A stretch of 36,090 bases of DNA from Bacillota bacterium (GTDB taxonomy: Bacteria; Chloroflexota; Dormibacteria; Dormibacterales; Dormibacteraceae): NCBI GenBank assembly GCA_021323605.1, contig JAJPKS010000206.1, positions 1 through 36,090 of the forward strand, written 5' to 3'. Both the position numbers and the translations under genes were made by a program. Below the pieces are notes generated by a model that worked only from the letters and a program-made list of their open reading frames with translations, made no database searches and had not been told where the DNA came from. This document shows, piece after piece, positions 8,535 to 16,887 of the stretch; the stretch's first letter is position 1; each line of letters begins with the position of its first letter.

Positions 8535-10046
8535 GTGACGCGCGGTACCGTCGTCTGCTCCCAGCCCGCGGCGGCCGACGCCGGGGTCTCCACGTTGCGC
8601 GCCGGTGGGAATGCCTTCGATGCCGCGGTCGCCGCCGCGCTGGTGCAGGCGGTCGTGGACCCCCTCAACTGCGGCATCGGCGGCTTCGGGGTGGCGCAGC
8701 TGCGCGAGGCGGGCTCGAGCCTCCCTGTCCACCTTGGCTTCCACGCCCGGGCGCCGCTGCTCGCTCGCCCGGACATGTTCGAGGTCACCGGCGAGATGTC
8801 GCTCGCGCCGCTCGCCGCCGGCACCTGGCCGGTCCGCGACGACCTCAACCAGATCGGGTACCTTTCGGTCGGCGTCCCGGGCACGGTGGCCGGCCTGGCC
8901 GAGATCGCCCGCTGTTACTGCCGGCTGGGCTGGACAGAGCTGAGCGCCCCGGCCATCCTGGCCTGCCGCGAGGGCTGGACCGTCACCGCCGAGCAGCACG
9001 CGGAGTGGACCCGGGAGGGACCGGCGAGCCGCATCGATGCCCGGACGCGGCTCGCCTGGACGGCCTACGGGGCCTCGGTATACACGAACGGCGGTGCGAT
9101 CCGGCGGCCCGGGGAGCGAGTGGTGAACCCGGACCACGCGAGAACGCTCGCACGGCTGGCGGAGGCCGGCCCCGAGGACTTCTACCAGGGTGAGATCGCA
9201 AGGGCAATCGCCGAGGATTTCGAGCGGAACGGCGGCCTGATCCGGGCCGCCGACCTGGAGGGTTTCACGGTCGACCGCGCGCCGGCCCTGGAGGCGAGCT
9301 ACCGGGGGCTCCGGCTCACGACCGTGCCCGCCCCCGCCGGAGGGTCGGTCCTGCTCGAGATCCTCGAGCGACTCGAGCCGCACGACCTCCGCGCGGTGGG
9401 GCACAACAGCGCGGCGTACCTCCGCCTGCTGGCCGGGGCCTTCCGGCCCGCCTTCGAGGGGATGCGGGACCGGCTGGGTGACCCCGGCGCACCGGAGGAG
9501 ACGACCCACCTGGTCACCTGGGACGAGGCCGGCAATGCGGTGGTCCTGACCCACACGCTGGGTGCCGCCTCCGGGGTGATCACGCCCGGCCTCGGTTTCA
9601 TCTTCAACGGGGCGCTCCACCGCTTCGCCCCCATGCCCGGACACCCGAACTCGATCGGGCCCGGCAAGCGGCGGGTGACCGGGATGTCGCCGACCATCGT
9701 CTGGCGCGGCTCCGAGCCGGCGATCCTGGTCGGGGGGGCCGGCGGCAACAGCATCGTCGCCGGGATCGCGCAGGTGATCTTGAACCTGGTCGAGTTCGAG
9801 ATGGACCCGCTGGCGGCGGTCTCGGCGCCGCGGATCCACTGCGAAGGGCCGGTGATCACCCTCGAGGGCCGCTTTCCCGCCTCGGTCGCCGCCGAACTGG
9901 CGGAGGCCGGTGAGCAGGTCGTGGTCTCGGCCGCCGGCTTCGACCGTCTGGTCGCCGCCAGCGTGAACGCGCTCGCCACGCCGGCATGGCCGCGGCCGGG
10001 ACCCGGGCCCGACCCGCGCTCGGCCGGCGTGGCCTTCAGCGCGTAG
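8535..10046 (+). CDS. Gamma-glutamyltransferase family protein
   Basis: N-terminal-nucleophile hydrolase of 503 residues related to gamma-glutamyltranspeptidase, which self-cleaves into two subunits before a conserved Thr. The N-terminal family segment (LRAGGNAFDAAVAAALVQAV) and the cleavage site are visible: T323-T324-H325 in EETTHLVTWDEAGNAVV, with T323 expected to become the nucleophile. GGAGGNSIV near residue 405 matches the oxyanion region. The GTG start is the first possible one, because an in-frame TAG lies 12 bases upstream. No signal peptide is seen, unlike secreted GGTs, so a cytoplasmic amidase role (for example on gamma-glutamylated or cyclic-amide catabolites) is possible. The end overlaps the convergent HIT gene by 11 bases. 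Confidence 0.87.
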   Translation: MTRGTVVCSQPAAADAGVSTLRAGGNAFDAAVAAALVQAVVDPLNCGIGGFGVAQLREAGSSLPVHLGFHARAPLLARPDMFEVTGEMSLAPLAAGTWPVRDDLNQIGYLSVGVPGTVAGLAEIARCYCRLGWTELSAPAILACREGWTVTAEQHAEWTREGPASRIDARTRLAWTAYGASVYTNGGAIRRPGERVVNPDHARTLARLAEAGPEDFYQGEIARAIAEDFERNGGLIRAADLEGFTVDRAPALEASYRGLRLTTVPAPAGGSVLLEILERLEPHDLRAVGHNSAAYLRLLAGAFRPAFEGMRDRLGDPGAPEETTHLVTWDEAGNAVVLTHTLGAASGVITPGLGFIFNGALHRFAPMPGHPNSIGPGKRRVTGMSPTIVWRGSEPAILVGGAGGNSIVAGIAQVILNLVEFEMDPLAAVSAPRIHCEGPVITLEGRFPASVAAELAEAGEQVVVSAAGFDRLVAASVNALATPAWPRPGPGPDPRSAGVAFSA

Positions 10047-10470
10047 GGGCCGCGGCCAGCCGGCGGCGGATCCGCTCGCCCACCTCGCGATAGGCGGCCG
10101 GGTCCACGTACTCCTTCGCATAGACGTGCAGCCTGGAGGAGCGGTGCTCGGGTGGCACCTGAGCGCCGCGCGGGATCAGCACCAGGTGGACGTGTGGGAA
10201 GTTCTCCCCGAAGAGGACCAGGTAGACACGTTCCGCCCCGGTCTCGGCCTCGATGGCGGCAGCGGCCTTGGCCAGCGCCGGCCCCATGGATTCCAGCTCC
10301 GCCCGTGTCATCGAGGAGAGGCTGGAGGCGTGACGACGTAGGTAGGCGACCGTCCAGCCAGGCACCTCGGTGGTGAGGTGGGGGCCGATCGACCAGTGCT
10401 CGTCCTGCCAGTACCAGCCCCCCTCCGGCGGGTTCAACTGCAGCTCGCAGACCTTGCAGTCAGGCGCCAA
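10036..10470 (-). CDS. HIT family protein with altered His triad
   Basis: Protein of 144 residues with the histidine-triad nucleotide-binding fold, a family of nucleotide hydrolases and transferases. The signature reads FPHVHLVLIPR. The first two histidines are present but the third triad position is Val. A CxxC pair (CKVC) near the N terminus resembles the zinc site of some HIT proteins. The TTG start lies inside the end of the SDR gene (11-base overlap), so it is coupled to it. The 3' end overlaps the convergent gamma-glutamyltransferase gene. Alternative starts are not evident. Confidence 0.78.
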   Translation of the reverse strand: MAPDCKVCELQLNPPEGGWYWQDEHWSIGPHLTTEVPGWTVAYLRRHASSLSSMTRAELESMGPALAKAAAAIEAETGAERVYLVLFGENFPHVHLVLIPRGAQVPPEHRSSRLHVYAKEYVDPAAYREVGERIRRRLAAAPTR

Positions 10471-11188
10471 TGGTGATCACCTCCCCGGTCACGGCGGACG
10501 AGCGCGGCCCGAGTAGGAACGCGATCACCTCCGCGACCTCCTCTGCGCGGACGAGGCGGCCGAGCCGGTAGCCGGCGATGATCCGCTCCCGCTCGGCCTC
10601 GGGAACGTCATCGATCATCTCGGTGGCGGTGAGGATGGGGGCGACAGCGTTGGCCCGGACCCCCCTCCGGGTCAGCTCCCGTCCCAGGTACCGGACCAGG
10701 GTGACCACGCCACCTTTGGCGGCGGCATAGCCGGGGCCCATGCTGCCGCCGGTGATACCGGCGATCGAGGAGACACAGACGATGCTGCCGCCGCCCTTGG
10801 CCAGCATGCCGGGCACCACCGCCTTCGCGCAGAGGAAGGGACCGGTGAGGTCCACGCCGATCACCTCTTCCCATTCCTCCAACGTCTGCTCGACCAGGGT
10901 GTGGCGGCGGTTGAGCCCCGCGTTGGCGACCAGCCCCCTCACGGTTCCCAGCTCGGCGGCGATGGTCTCCACCATCCGGAAGACCTGCTCGGGGCGGCTG
11001 ACGTCGGCCTGGTAGCAGGCGGCGCGGACGCCCTTCCTGCGGATCACTTCCGCGACCCGCTCGGCCGCTTCCCGCTCGGTCCGGTAGTTGATGGCGATGT
11101 CCCAGCCGTCGTCGGCCAGCCGGATCGCGGTGGCGGCTCCGATCCCGCGGCTGCCGCCGGTGACGAGCGCGGTCCCGAGGCCACTCAC
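10460..11188 (-). CDS. SDR family oxidoreductase
   Basis: Classical short-chain dehydrogenase/reductase of 242 residues, likely NAD(P)-dependent, FabG-like. The cofactor motif TGGSRGIG is at the N terminus, NAG follows near residue 85, and the catalytic Ser (CVSSIAG) and YAAAK motif are intact. I chose the GTG at 11188, which overlaps the stop of the upstream gene by four bases (GTGA). A longer frame to 11398 adds only a low-complexity leader. It is the second gene of a three-gene minus-strand unit with the UGSC-associated protein and the HIT protein. The substrate is unknown. Confidence 0.88.
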   Translation of the reverse strand: MSGLGTALVTGGSRGIGAATAIRLADDGWDIAINYRTEREAAERVAEVIRRKGVRAACYQADVSRPEQVFRMVETIAAELGTVRGLVANAGLNRRHTLVEQTLEEWEEVIGVDLTGPFLCAKAVVPGMLAKGGGSIVCVSSIAGITGGSMGPGYAAAKGGVVTLVRYLGRELTRRGVRANAVAPILTATEMIDDVPEAERERIIAGYRLGRLVRAEEVAEVIAFLLGPRSSAVTGEVITIGA

Positions 11189-12189
11189 AGTCCGACCGTG
11201 ACGGGGACCGATCCCCCGCTCCAGTTGGGCACGAAGGTCTGCTTGATCCCCACGCCGCCCGCGACGAGCACGTGGACGTCCTCCGGCCTCACCGCCACCG
11301 CCAGCTCGCGGTCGCCCTGCCGCCAGCGAGCGCGTCGGTGCAGCTCGCGCTTGACGTCGGCCTTGGAGAACCCGGCACCGGAGAGGCTCGCCGCCCACTC
11401 CGGGCTCATCAGGACGAAGGGGTGGCCGCCGCCCGCCAGGCGGCGGTCGAGCGTGTAGAGGGCGGCGGGCACCGCCATCGCCTCGGCCATGGTCTGGAGC
11501 AGGTCGCCGGGCTCCGAGGACTCGCCGTTGAAGACCTCGAGCACTCCCGAGATCCCGACTACGGTGACCGTGCTCTCATGGGGCGCGAAGCCACGCTCGA
11601 CCGAGTAGGGCTCCCAGGGGCTCTGCGCCTCGTTCTCGGCGAAGCAGAAGCCGTACTTGGCGGGCTGTCCCATGGTCGCCATGTCCCCGAGGCCCTCGCG
11701 GGCGCCGCCCAGCGCCCGGCAGACGAGCGAGAGCGCGCGGCCGGTGACGGCGTTGGAGCGGTTGCCGGGGCCGAGGCAGTTGCTGTCGCCCCGGTAGCCG
11801 TACGCACGGGCGGCGGGCCCGTTGACCACGACCATCAGGGCGGCGTTGCCGGTGGTGGTGAGCACGCCGAGGGCGTTCAGCTCGGGGGCCGCGAGGGCGC
11901 GGACCGCGGCCAGCACCACCGGCAGCTGGCGCGCGTCGCAGCCGGCCAGGGCGGCCGCCACGGCGACGGCCTCCACGGTGGCCGCGCCGCGGAGGGGCGG
12001 GATGAGCGCTAGCGGCTCCTTCGTCCCGGGCGCCGCGGCGAGCAGCTCGCGCAGCCGGCGCGAGGAGGGCGGGGCGAGGGGCAGGCCGTCCCAGAGCCCG
12101 CGGGCCTCGAGCTCGGACTCCAGCTCGGCCGCCGGCATGGTCTCCCAGCGGGCGACGTCGGCGACGCTCAGGATCGCGTTCTCCTGCAT
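11185..12189 (-). CDS. Free-standing UGSC-associated domain protein
   Basis: Protein of 334 residues clearly homologous to the C-terminal two thirds of the selenoprotein at 19603-21204. Shared blocks include LWDGLPLAPP / WGDGLPVLPP, LGPGNRSNAVTGRA / YGPGNRMNATIGRA, and PAKYGFCFAENEAQSPWEPY / PAKYTYCFAENLEESPWGPY. It has no selenocysteine and no N-terminal UGSC module. I know no biochemical function for this domain. The gene begins with ATG at 12189 and heads a unit with the SDR and HIT genes. Tandem operator-like sites lie 30-67 bases upstream, of the type found at the selenoprotein operon, which suggests co-regulation with its fused paralog. Confidence 0.82.
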   Translation of the reverse strand: MQENAILSVADVARWETMPAAELESELEARGLWDGLPLAPPSSRRLRELLAAAPGTKEPLALIPPLRGAATVEAVAVAAALAGCDARQLPVVLAAVRALAAPELNALGVLTTTGNAALMVVVNGPAARAYGYRGDSNCLGPGNRSNAVTGRALSLVCRALGGAREGLGDMATMGQPAKYGFCFAENEAQSPWEPYSVERGFAPHESTVTVVGISGVLEVFNGESSEPGDLLQTMAEAMAVPAALYTLDRRLAGGGHPFVLMSPEWAASLSGAGFSKADVKRELHRRARWRQGDRELAVAVRPEDVHVLVAGGVGIKQTFVPNWSGGSVPVTVGL

Positions 12190-12218
12190 CAGCGCACATT
12201 CTGAGCCACCCTGGTCGT

Positions 12219-12256
12219 GTGTGCGTATTGCGATCTCTTGTGCGTATAGCGACCAC
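12219..12256. promoter_or_regulatory. Tandem 19-bp operator-like pair near the free-standing UGSC-associated gene
   Basis: Two adjacent 19-mers: GTGTGCGTATTGCGATCTC (12219-12237), then TTGTGCGTATAGCGACCAC (12238-12256). Both have the TGTGCG half-site and the CG start of the second half at the same spacing as the sites at the other cluster promoters. A further CGCACAT half-site at 12193-12199 falls in the same 19-bp register. No clear -35/-10 pair is placed as at the other sites. Confidence 0.6.
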
Positions 12257-12523
12257 GATCATCGGGTGGGTACGTGGGGCGTCCCGGGCCCCGGGCGAGG
12301 GCCGGTCCGGTGACGTCCGTCACCGCCCAGCTGGAGGCGCCCCGCCGGGACCGGGCGCCACCGTGGACGGCGCGGCCGGTGGTGGTTTCTCGGCCGGCAG
12401 GCGATCGGTGGCCCGGAAGCCGGTGGAGGACGGCGTGTGGCAAGGTTCGGGGGGCCGGGCCCGAGCGGGAGCCGGGGCGCCACCTGGTGGCCGAACCCGA
12501 GAGGGAACCCGCTCGGCTGGTCG

Positions 12524-12552
12524 TTGACAGCCCGGGCGCAGGTCCGCATACT
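12524..12552 (+). promoter_or_regulatory. Promoter of the UbiD operon
   Basis: TTGACA (12524-12529), 17 bp, CATACT (12547-12552), a near-consensus sigma-70-type promoter. The operator pair begins on the very next base, so a bound repressor would block the start site. Confidence 0.75.
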
Positions 12553-12590
12553 TTGCGCGAAGAGCGACCGTTTGTGCGCAATGCGCCCAC
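12553..12590 (+). promoter_or_regulatory. Tandem 19-bp operators, UbiD operon
   Basis: TTGCGCGAAGAGCGACCGT (12553-12571), then TTGTGCGCAATGCGCCCAC (12572-12590). Left half-sites match TTGTRCG well and right halves are looser. The sites lie between the -10 box and the ribosome site, the position expected for a repressor. Confidence 0.68.
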
Positions 12591-12607
12591 AGACCGAGGA
12601 GGTCGGA

Positions 12608-14047
12608 TTGCCAGAGACTGCCACGGTTGGGGAGGAGCCTGCTCCGGAGCGCGCCCCCAGGTCGCTCCGGACCTACCTCGACCACATCCGTGACCGGCCC
12701 GAGGAGCTGATCACCATCGGCCGGCTCGCCAACCCGCTCGGTTTCGAGGTCACCGCGGTGCTGGAGCACCTCGACCGCCAGGGGCGCTTTCCGGCCGTTC
12801 TCTTCGAGAACGTCCTCGACATCCACGGCGAGAAGTCGCGCTTTCCGATCCTGACCAACCTCTGGGCGACCAGGGAGCGCTGCGCCGAGATGCTGGGCCT
12901 GCCGCGGAGCCAGTCCGGCCGGGAGCTGGGCGTCCGCTTCTCCGAACTGGTGGGACGGGAGGTGGCGCCGGTCACGGTCGCTCGCGGCGACGCCCCGGTG
13001 CAGGCCAATGTGCTCGAGGGCGGACGGGCGGACATGCACCGGCTCCCGGGCGTCCGTCACTTTGAGATGGACCTGGGGCCCGTCTTCACCATGGCCCACG
13101 TCATGCACGCCCCGGGTGCCGACTTCTACAACATCACCTTCGTCAAGACCTTCCCGGAGACCGGGCGCCAGGGCGGCCTCACCATCCACACGCCACACCT
13201 GAGCCGGATGCTTCGCGAGTGGGAGCGGCGTGGCGAGCGGATCCCGGTCGTGAACGTCCTCGGCCACCACCCCGCCTTCTGGCTCGGCTCGCTCGCTCTC
13301 ACGCCCTACGGTACCAACGAGTACGCGACCGTGGGTGCCTTCCTTCGCGAGCCGCTTCGGCTCGTCCCTTCGGTCACCTGGGGAAGCGAGTTCCTGGTCC
13401 CGGCGGACGCGGAGATCGTGATCGAAGGGGAGCTCATCCCCAACCAGCGCACGATCGTGGACCCCTTCGGCGAGATCACCCGGCTCTACCAGGCCCAGGA
13501 GCTGGCGCCGGTGATGGAGGTGAAGGCGATCACCTATCGAGATGGGGCGATCATGCAGGACGTCTTCAGCGGTCACCGGGAGCACTTCCTCCTGGGACTC
13601 ATCCCCCGCGAGGGATCGGTGTACAACCACCTCCAGCGGACTCTTGGCAACGTCACTGCGGTCCACCTGCCCAGCTCGGGCAACGGACGCTCGGTCTGCT
13701 ACATCTCGATCAAGAAGACCAGTGAGAGTCAGCCCAAGCAGACCGCGATGCAGGCGCTCGCGCACGCGCCCACCTTCCAGGCCGTGGTGGTGGTGGACGA
13801 CGACATCGACGTCTTCAACGAGGAGGACGTGCTCTGGGCCGTCAACACCTACGTGGACCCGGCCCGGGACATCGACCTGATCAAGAACCTCGGCCGCTGG
13901 AGCGAGCGCCAGATGGGCAACAACCGCATCCTGATCGACGCCACGCGCCCGACCCACACGGCGTTCCCGACCCGGCTCCGCGTCCCGTCTGAGGCGATGG
14001 CGGCCGTGAAGCTCGAGGAGTGGCTCGATCCGATCGGAGGGAGGTGA
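12608..14047 (+). CDS. UbiD family decarboxylase
   Basis: Prenylated-FMN-dependent (de)carboxylase of about 479 residues, a family acting on aromatic, heteroaromatic and unsaturated carboxylic acids. Visible signatures are DAEIVIEG (269-274 holds EIVIEG) and DPFGE (ending at E289), the acidic active-site region, and a central segment with NVLGHHPAFWLG. A longer frame to 12437 would place the start upstream of the promoter. GAGGAGGT at 12596-12603 sits five bases before TTG 12608, which I take as the start; ATG 12581 is in frame but lies inside the operator. The binding-protein gene follows almost directly. Maturation needs a UbiX-type prenyltransferase, which is not in the window. The substrate is unknown; a (hetero)aromatic acid is likely. 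Confidence 0.9.
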   Translation: MPETATVGEEPAPERAPRSLRTYLDHIRDRPEELITIGRLANPLGFEVTAVLEHLDRQGRFPAVLFENVLDIHGEKSRFPILTNLWATRERCAEMLGLPRSQSGRELGVRFSELVGREVAPVTVARGDAPVQANVLEGGRADMHRLPGVRHFEMDLGPVFTMAHVMHAPGADFYNITFVKTFPETGRQGGLTIHTPHLSRMLREWERRGERIPVVNVLGHHPAFWLGSLALTPYGTNEYATVGAFLREPLRLVPSVTWGSEFLVPADAEIVIEGELIPNQRTIVDPFGEITRLYQAQELAPVMEVKAITYRDGAIMQDVFSGHREHFLLGLIPREGSVYNHLQRTLGNVTAVHLPSSGNGRSVCYISIKKTSESQPKQTAMQALAHAPTFQAVVVVDDDIDVFNEEDVLWAVNTYVDPARDIDLIKNLGRWSERQMGNNRILIDATRPTHTAFPTRLRVPSEAMAAVKLEEWLDPIGGR

Positions 14048-14049
14048 CC

Positions 14050-15078
14050 ATGAAGAAGACCGTCTCAATGCTGGCCGTCTTACTGAGCGCGTTGCTCAGC
14101 GCCTGCGGGGGCTCCTCGTCCACCGCGAACTCAAAGCCGGGCGCGCCGGTGACGGTGAACGTCGGGGAATCGATCGTCACCGTCTCCAACGCGGCCATCT
14201 ACGTGGCGATGGACAAAGGCTACTTCAAGGACGAGAACATCAACTTCAACTTGACCACCCTCCAGTCCGGCGCCACCGCGACCCAGGCGATCGCCTCGGG
14301 CAGCATCGACTACGCGCTGGCCGGCTCCTTCGACATCGCCACTGCGGCCGGACAGGGCATCCCGCTCCAGGCGGTGGTGGCCAACGTCGGGATCACGATG
14401 GAGGTCTGTGCCTCCAAGAAGTTCGCCAGCGACAACGACCTCACGCCGTCTAGCTCGATCGACCAGATCATGACCGCCTTCAAGGGCAAGACGCTCGGCA
14501 TCACCGGGCCTCACTCGGCGCCCGACCTGGTCCTCCGCTACCTGCTCCTCAAGTACGGGAACCTGAAGCCGGACACCGATGTCAAGATCGTCGCCCTGGG
14601 CTCGGTCCCCGCCGAGCTGACCGCCCTCCAGCGTGGCCAGATCGACGGCTTCATCCAGAGCCCTCCCGGCTGCGAGCAGGCGGCGGCCGCCGGCACCGGG
14701 GTGATGCTGAGCCGAGTGGGCCGGCTGCCCGGGCTGAACAGCGTGCCCCAGGGCGTCCTCTACTCGCGCAAGGACTACCTGCAGTCGCACGCCGACCAGA
14801 CGCGGCGGGTGGTGGCAGCGATCGCCAGGGGCGACGACTACGTGCGGTCGAACACCGAGGGAACGCTCGCCATCTTGAAGAAGTACTTCAAGACCATCGA
14901 CGACGCCACTCTGCGCGAGCTGCTGACCGGGCTGATTCAGCCGATCGTGCCCAAGGACGGCAAGATGACACAGCGAGAGTGGGACACCATCAGCAACATG
15001 CTGCAGATCCAGGGCGCGATCTCGACGAAGCTGGACACGAAGGAAGGTAACCTCTGGACCAATGCCTACAACAAATGA
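14050..15078 (+). CDS. NitT/TauT-type ABC transporter substrate-binding lipoprotein 1
   Basis: Periplasmic-type binding protein of 342 residues for a NitT/TauT-family importer. It starts with a lipoprotein signal (MKKTVSMLAVLLSALLSACGG; the lipobox Cys is followed by a Gly/Ser/Thr linker), so it is anchored to the membrane outside the cell. The body has the SsuA/ThiY-like pattern AIYVAMDKGYFKDENI near the N terminus and LQRGQIDGFIQSPP in the middle. A strong ribosome site (GGAGGGAGGTGA) overlaps the UbiD stop codon. It is followed by the matching fused ATPase-permease, so it probably delivers the UbiD substrate. Confidence 0.9.
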   Translation: MKKTVSMLAVLLSALLSACGGSSSTANSKPGAPVTVNVGESIVTVSNAAIYVAMDKGYFKDENINFNLTTLQSGATATQAIASGSIDYALAGSFDIATAAGQGIPLQAVVANVGITMEVCASKKFASDNDLTPSSSIDQIMTAFKGKTLGITGPHSAPDLVLRYLLLKYGNLKPDTDVKIVALGSVPAELTALQRGQIDGFIQSPPGCEQAAAAGTGVMLSRVGRLPGLNSVPQGVLYSRKDYLQSHADQTRRVVAAIARGDDYVRSNTEGTLAILKKYFKTIDDATLRELLTGLIQPIVPKDGKMTQREWDTISNMLQIQGAISTKLDTKEGNLWTNAYNK

Positions 15079-16879
15079 GAGGGCCCTGTCGGTGAACCCG
15101 GCACCCGCCCTGGCGCCCGGCGCTCAGCCCGATGTGCACCGGCCGGCGCTGGAGGTCCGGAACGTCAGCGTCCGCTTCCGTGGTGGCCGGGCGGCATCGG
15201 AGGTGCTCGCCCTCGACCACGTCTCGCTCGAGATCCCGGCCGGCTCCTTTACCTCCGTGATCGGCCCTAGCGGTTGCGGCAAGACGACGCTGCTGCGGCT
15301 GGCTTCGGGCCTCGAGCTGCCCAGCAGCGGCGAGGTTCTCTGTCACGGCCGCGAGATCACCGACCTCAACAAGGAGGTGGGCTACGTCACCCAGGACAGC
15401 AATCTCTACGCCTGGATGACCGTTCGTGAGAACGTCGAGTTCGCCCTCGAGGTCCGCGGCGTCCCCGCCAGGGAGCGACATCGGCGCTCGGACGAGTACC
15501 TCCGGATGGTCGGCCTGGAGGGGTTCGAACACCACTACCCGCACCAGCTCTCGGGCGGCATGCAAAAGCGCGTGTCGATCATCCGGACCCTGATCTACGA
15601 GCCCGACACCGTCCTCATGGACGAGCCGTTCGGTGCCCTGGACTCCCAGACCCGGATGGCGCTCCAGAACGACCTGCTGCGGATCTGGGCGGCGCGCAAG
15701 CCGACCATCCTCTTCATCACCCATGACCTGGCCGAGGCCATCAGCCTCTCCGACCGGATCGTCGTGCTGAGCCAGCGGCCGGGCCGCGTGATCAAGACCT
15801 TCGAGATCCCGCTCGGGCGTCCGCGCGACGTCTTCTCGCTCCAGGGCGAGCCAGAGTTCGGCGAGATCTACGACCGGATCTGGTCGACGCTCCGCGGTGA
15901 GGTCCTCTCCTCCCTGGAGGGAGGTCAGGAGCAACCGGCGTCGCCCGCCTCGGCTGCTCGGCCGGCGCCCCCGGCGCCGGCCGAGGCCGTCCCCCCGGTG
16001 GCCGAGCCCGCCCCCACAGCCGGACACGTCTCCCCGACCGGGCGGACGTCGCTGGCGGAGAAGGCCCGCGCCGGCGTCTTCAGCCGGGTGAACCTCTACC
16101 GGGCGTTGATGCTGGTCGGGGTGCTCGCCGCCTGGGAGTTGCTGGCCGACGAGAAGTGGATCGACCCACTGATCTTCAGCCACCCGCTCGGCGTCTTCCA
16201 GACCCTGGGCCACCTGTTCAGAGGTGAACAGGTCGGGATCGGCAGCATCTATGACCAGATCCGGGTCACGGTCAGCGAGCAGTTGACGGGCTACGCTCTG
16301 GGAGGGGTTGCCGGGATCGCGGTCGGCTTCCTGCTCGGGCGAGCCCGCATCCTTTCGCGGGTGCTGGAGCCCTTCATTCTCGCTACCTACGGCGTCCCCA
16401 TCATCGCCATCGCGCCGATCTTCATCCTGCTGCTCGGCATCGGCTACCCATCCAAGGTCGGAATGGCCGCGTTGACCTCGTTCTTCATGGTCTTCTTCCA
16501 GACCTACGCCGGCGTCTCGGCGATCAACGAGGAGCTGCTGCAGCTGGCCCGGCTCATGGGGGCGTCGCGGGAGCGGATCGTCCGCCGGGTGCTGATCCCC
16601 TCTTCGCTGCCCTTCATCTTCACCGGGCTCCGCCAGGCGGTGCCCTTCTCGATGACCGGTGCCGTGATCGGAGAGTTCGTCGCCTCCACCACCGGCGTCG
16701 GCTGGTTCATCGTCCGGGCTTCGGGCGCCTTCGACGCCGCCGGCCTCTTCTCCGGCCTGGTCATCATGCTGGTCATCGTCTGGCTCGAGAGCCAGATACT
16801 GGGCCTTGTAGAGCGCTTCTTCCTCTCCTGGCAGCCGGCCCGGCAGGGTCCCGTAGGTCGTGCCTCCATCCGGAACTGA
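15062..16879 (+). CDS. Fused ABC transporter ATPase-permease, NitT/TauT family
   Basis: A 605-residue fusion. Residues about 30-285 are an ABC ATPase with Walker A (GPSGCGKTT), Q-loop, signature LSGGMQKR, Walker B (VLMDEPFGALD) and H-loop (THDLAEA). A Pro/Ala-rich linker (about 290-335) follows. Residues about 340-600 are an inner-membrane permease with several hydrophobic helices and the EAA-type loop (INEELLQLARLMGASRERI, then LIPSSLPFIF). The ATG at 15062 overlaps the binding-protein gene by 17 bases; GTG 15092, in frame and preceded by GAGAGGG, is an equally good start. ATPase and permease are usually separate proteins in this importer family, so the fusion is notable. Dimerisation would give the full ABC2-TMD2 complex. 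Confidence 0.92.
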   Translation: MPTTNERALSVNPAPALAPGAQPDVHRPALEVRNVSVRFRGGRAASEVLALDHVSLEIPAGSFTSVIGPSGCGKTTLLRLASGLELPSSGEVLCHGREITDLNKEVGYVTQDSNLYAWMTVRENVEFALEVRGVPARERHRRSDEYLRMVGLEGFEHHYPHQLSGGMQKRVSIIRTLIYEPDTVLMDEPFGALDSQTRMALQNDLLRIWAARKPTILFITHDLAEAISLSDRIVVLSQRPGRVIKTFEIPLGRPRDVFSLQGEPEFGEIYDRIWSTLRGEVLSSLEGGQEQPASPASAARPAPPAPAEAVPPVAEPAPTAGHVSPTGRTSLAEKARAGVFSRVNLYRALMLVGVLAAWELLADEKWIDPLIFSHPLGVFQTLGHLFRGEQVGIGSIYDQIRVTVSEQLTGYALGGVAGIAVGFLLGRARILSRVLEPFILATYGVPIIAIAPIFILLLGIGYPSKVGMAALTSFFMVFFQTYAGVSAINEELLQLARLMGASRERIVRRVLIPSSLPFIFTGLRQAVPFSMTGAVIGEFVASTTGVGWFIVRASGAFDAAGLFSGLVIMLVIVWLESQILGLVERFFLSWQPARQGPVGRASIRN

Positions 16880-16887
16880 AGGAACTC

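Noticed and set aside
12437-12607. Longer N terminus for the UbiD protein
   Set aside because: The extension begins upstream of the promoter; a strong ribosome site points to TTG 12608.
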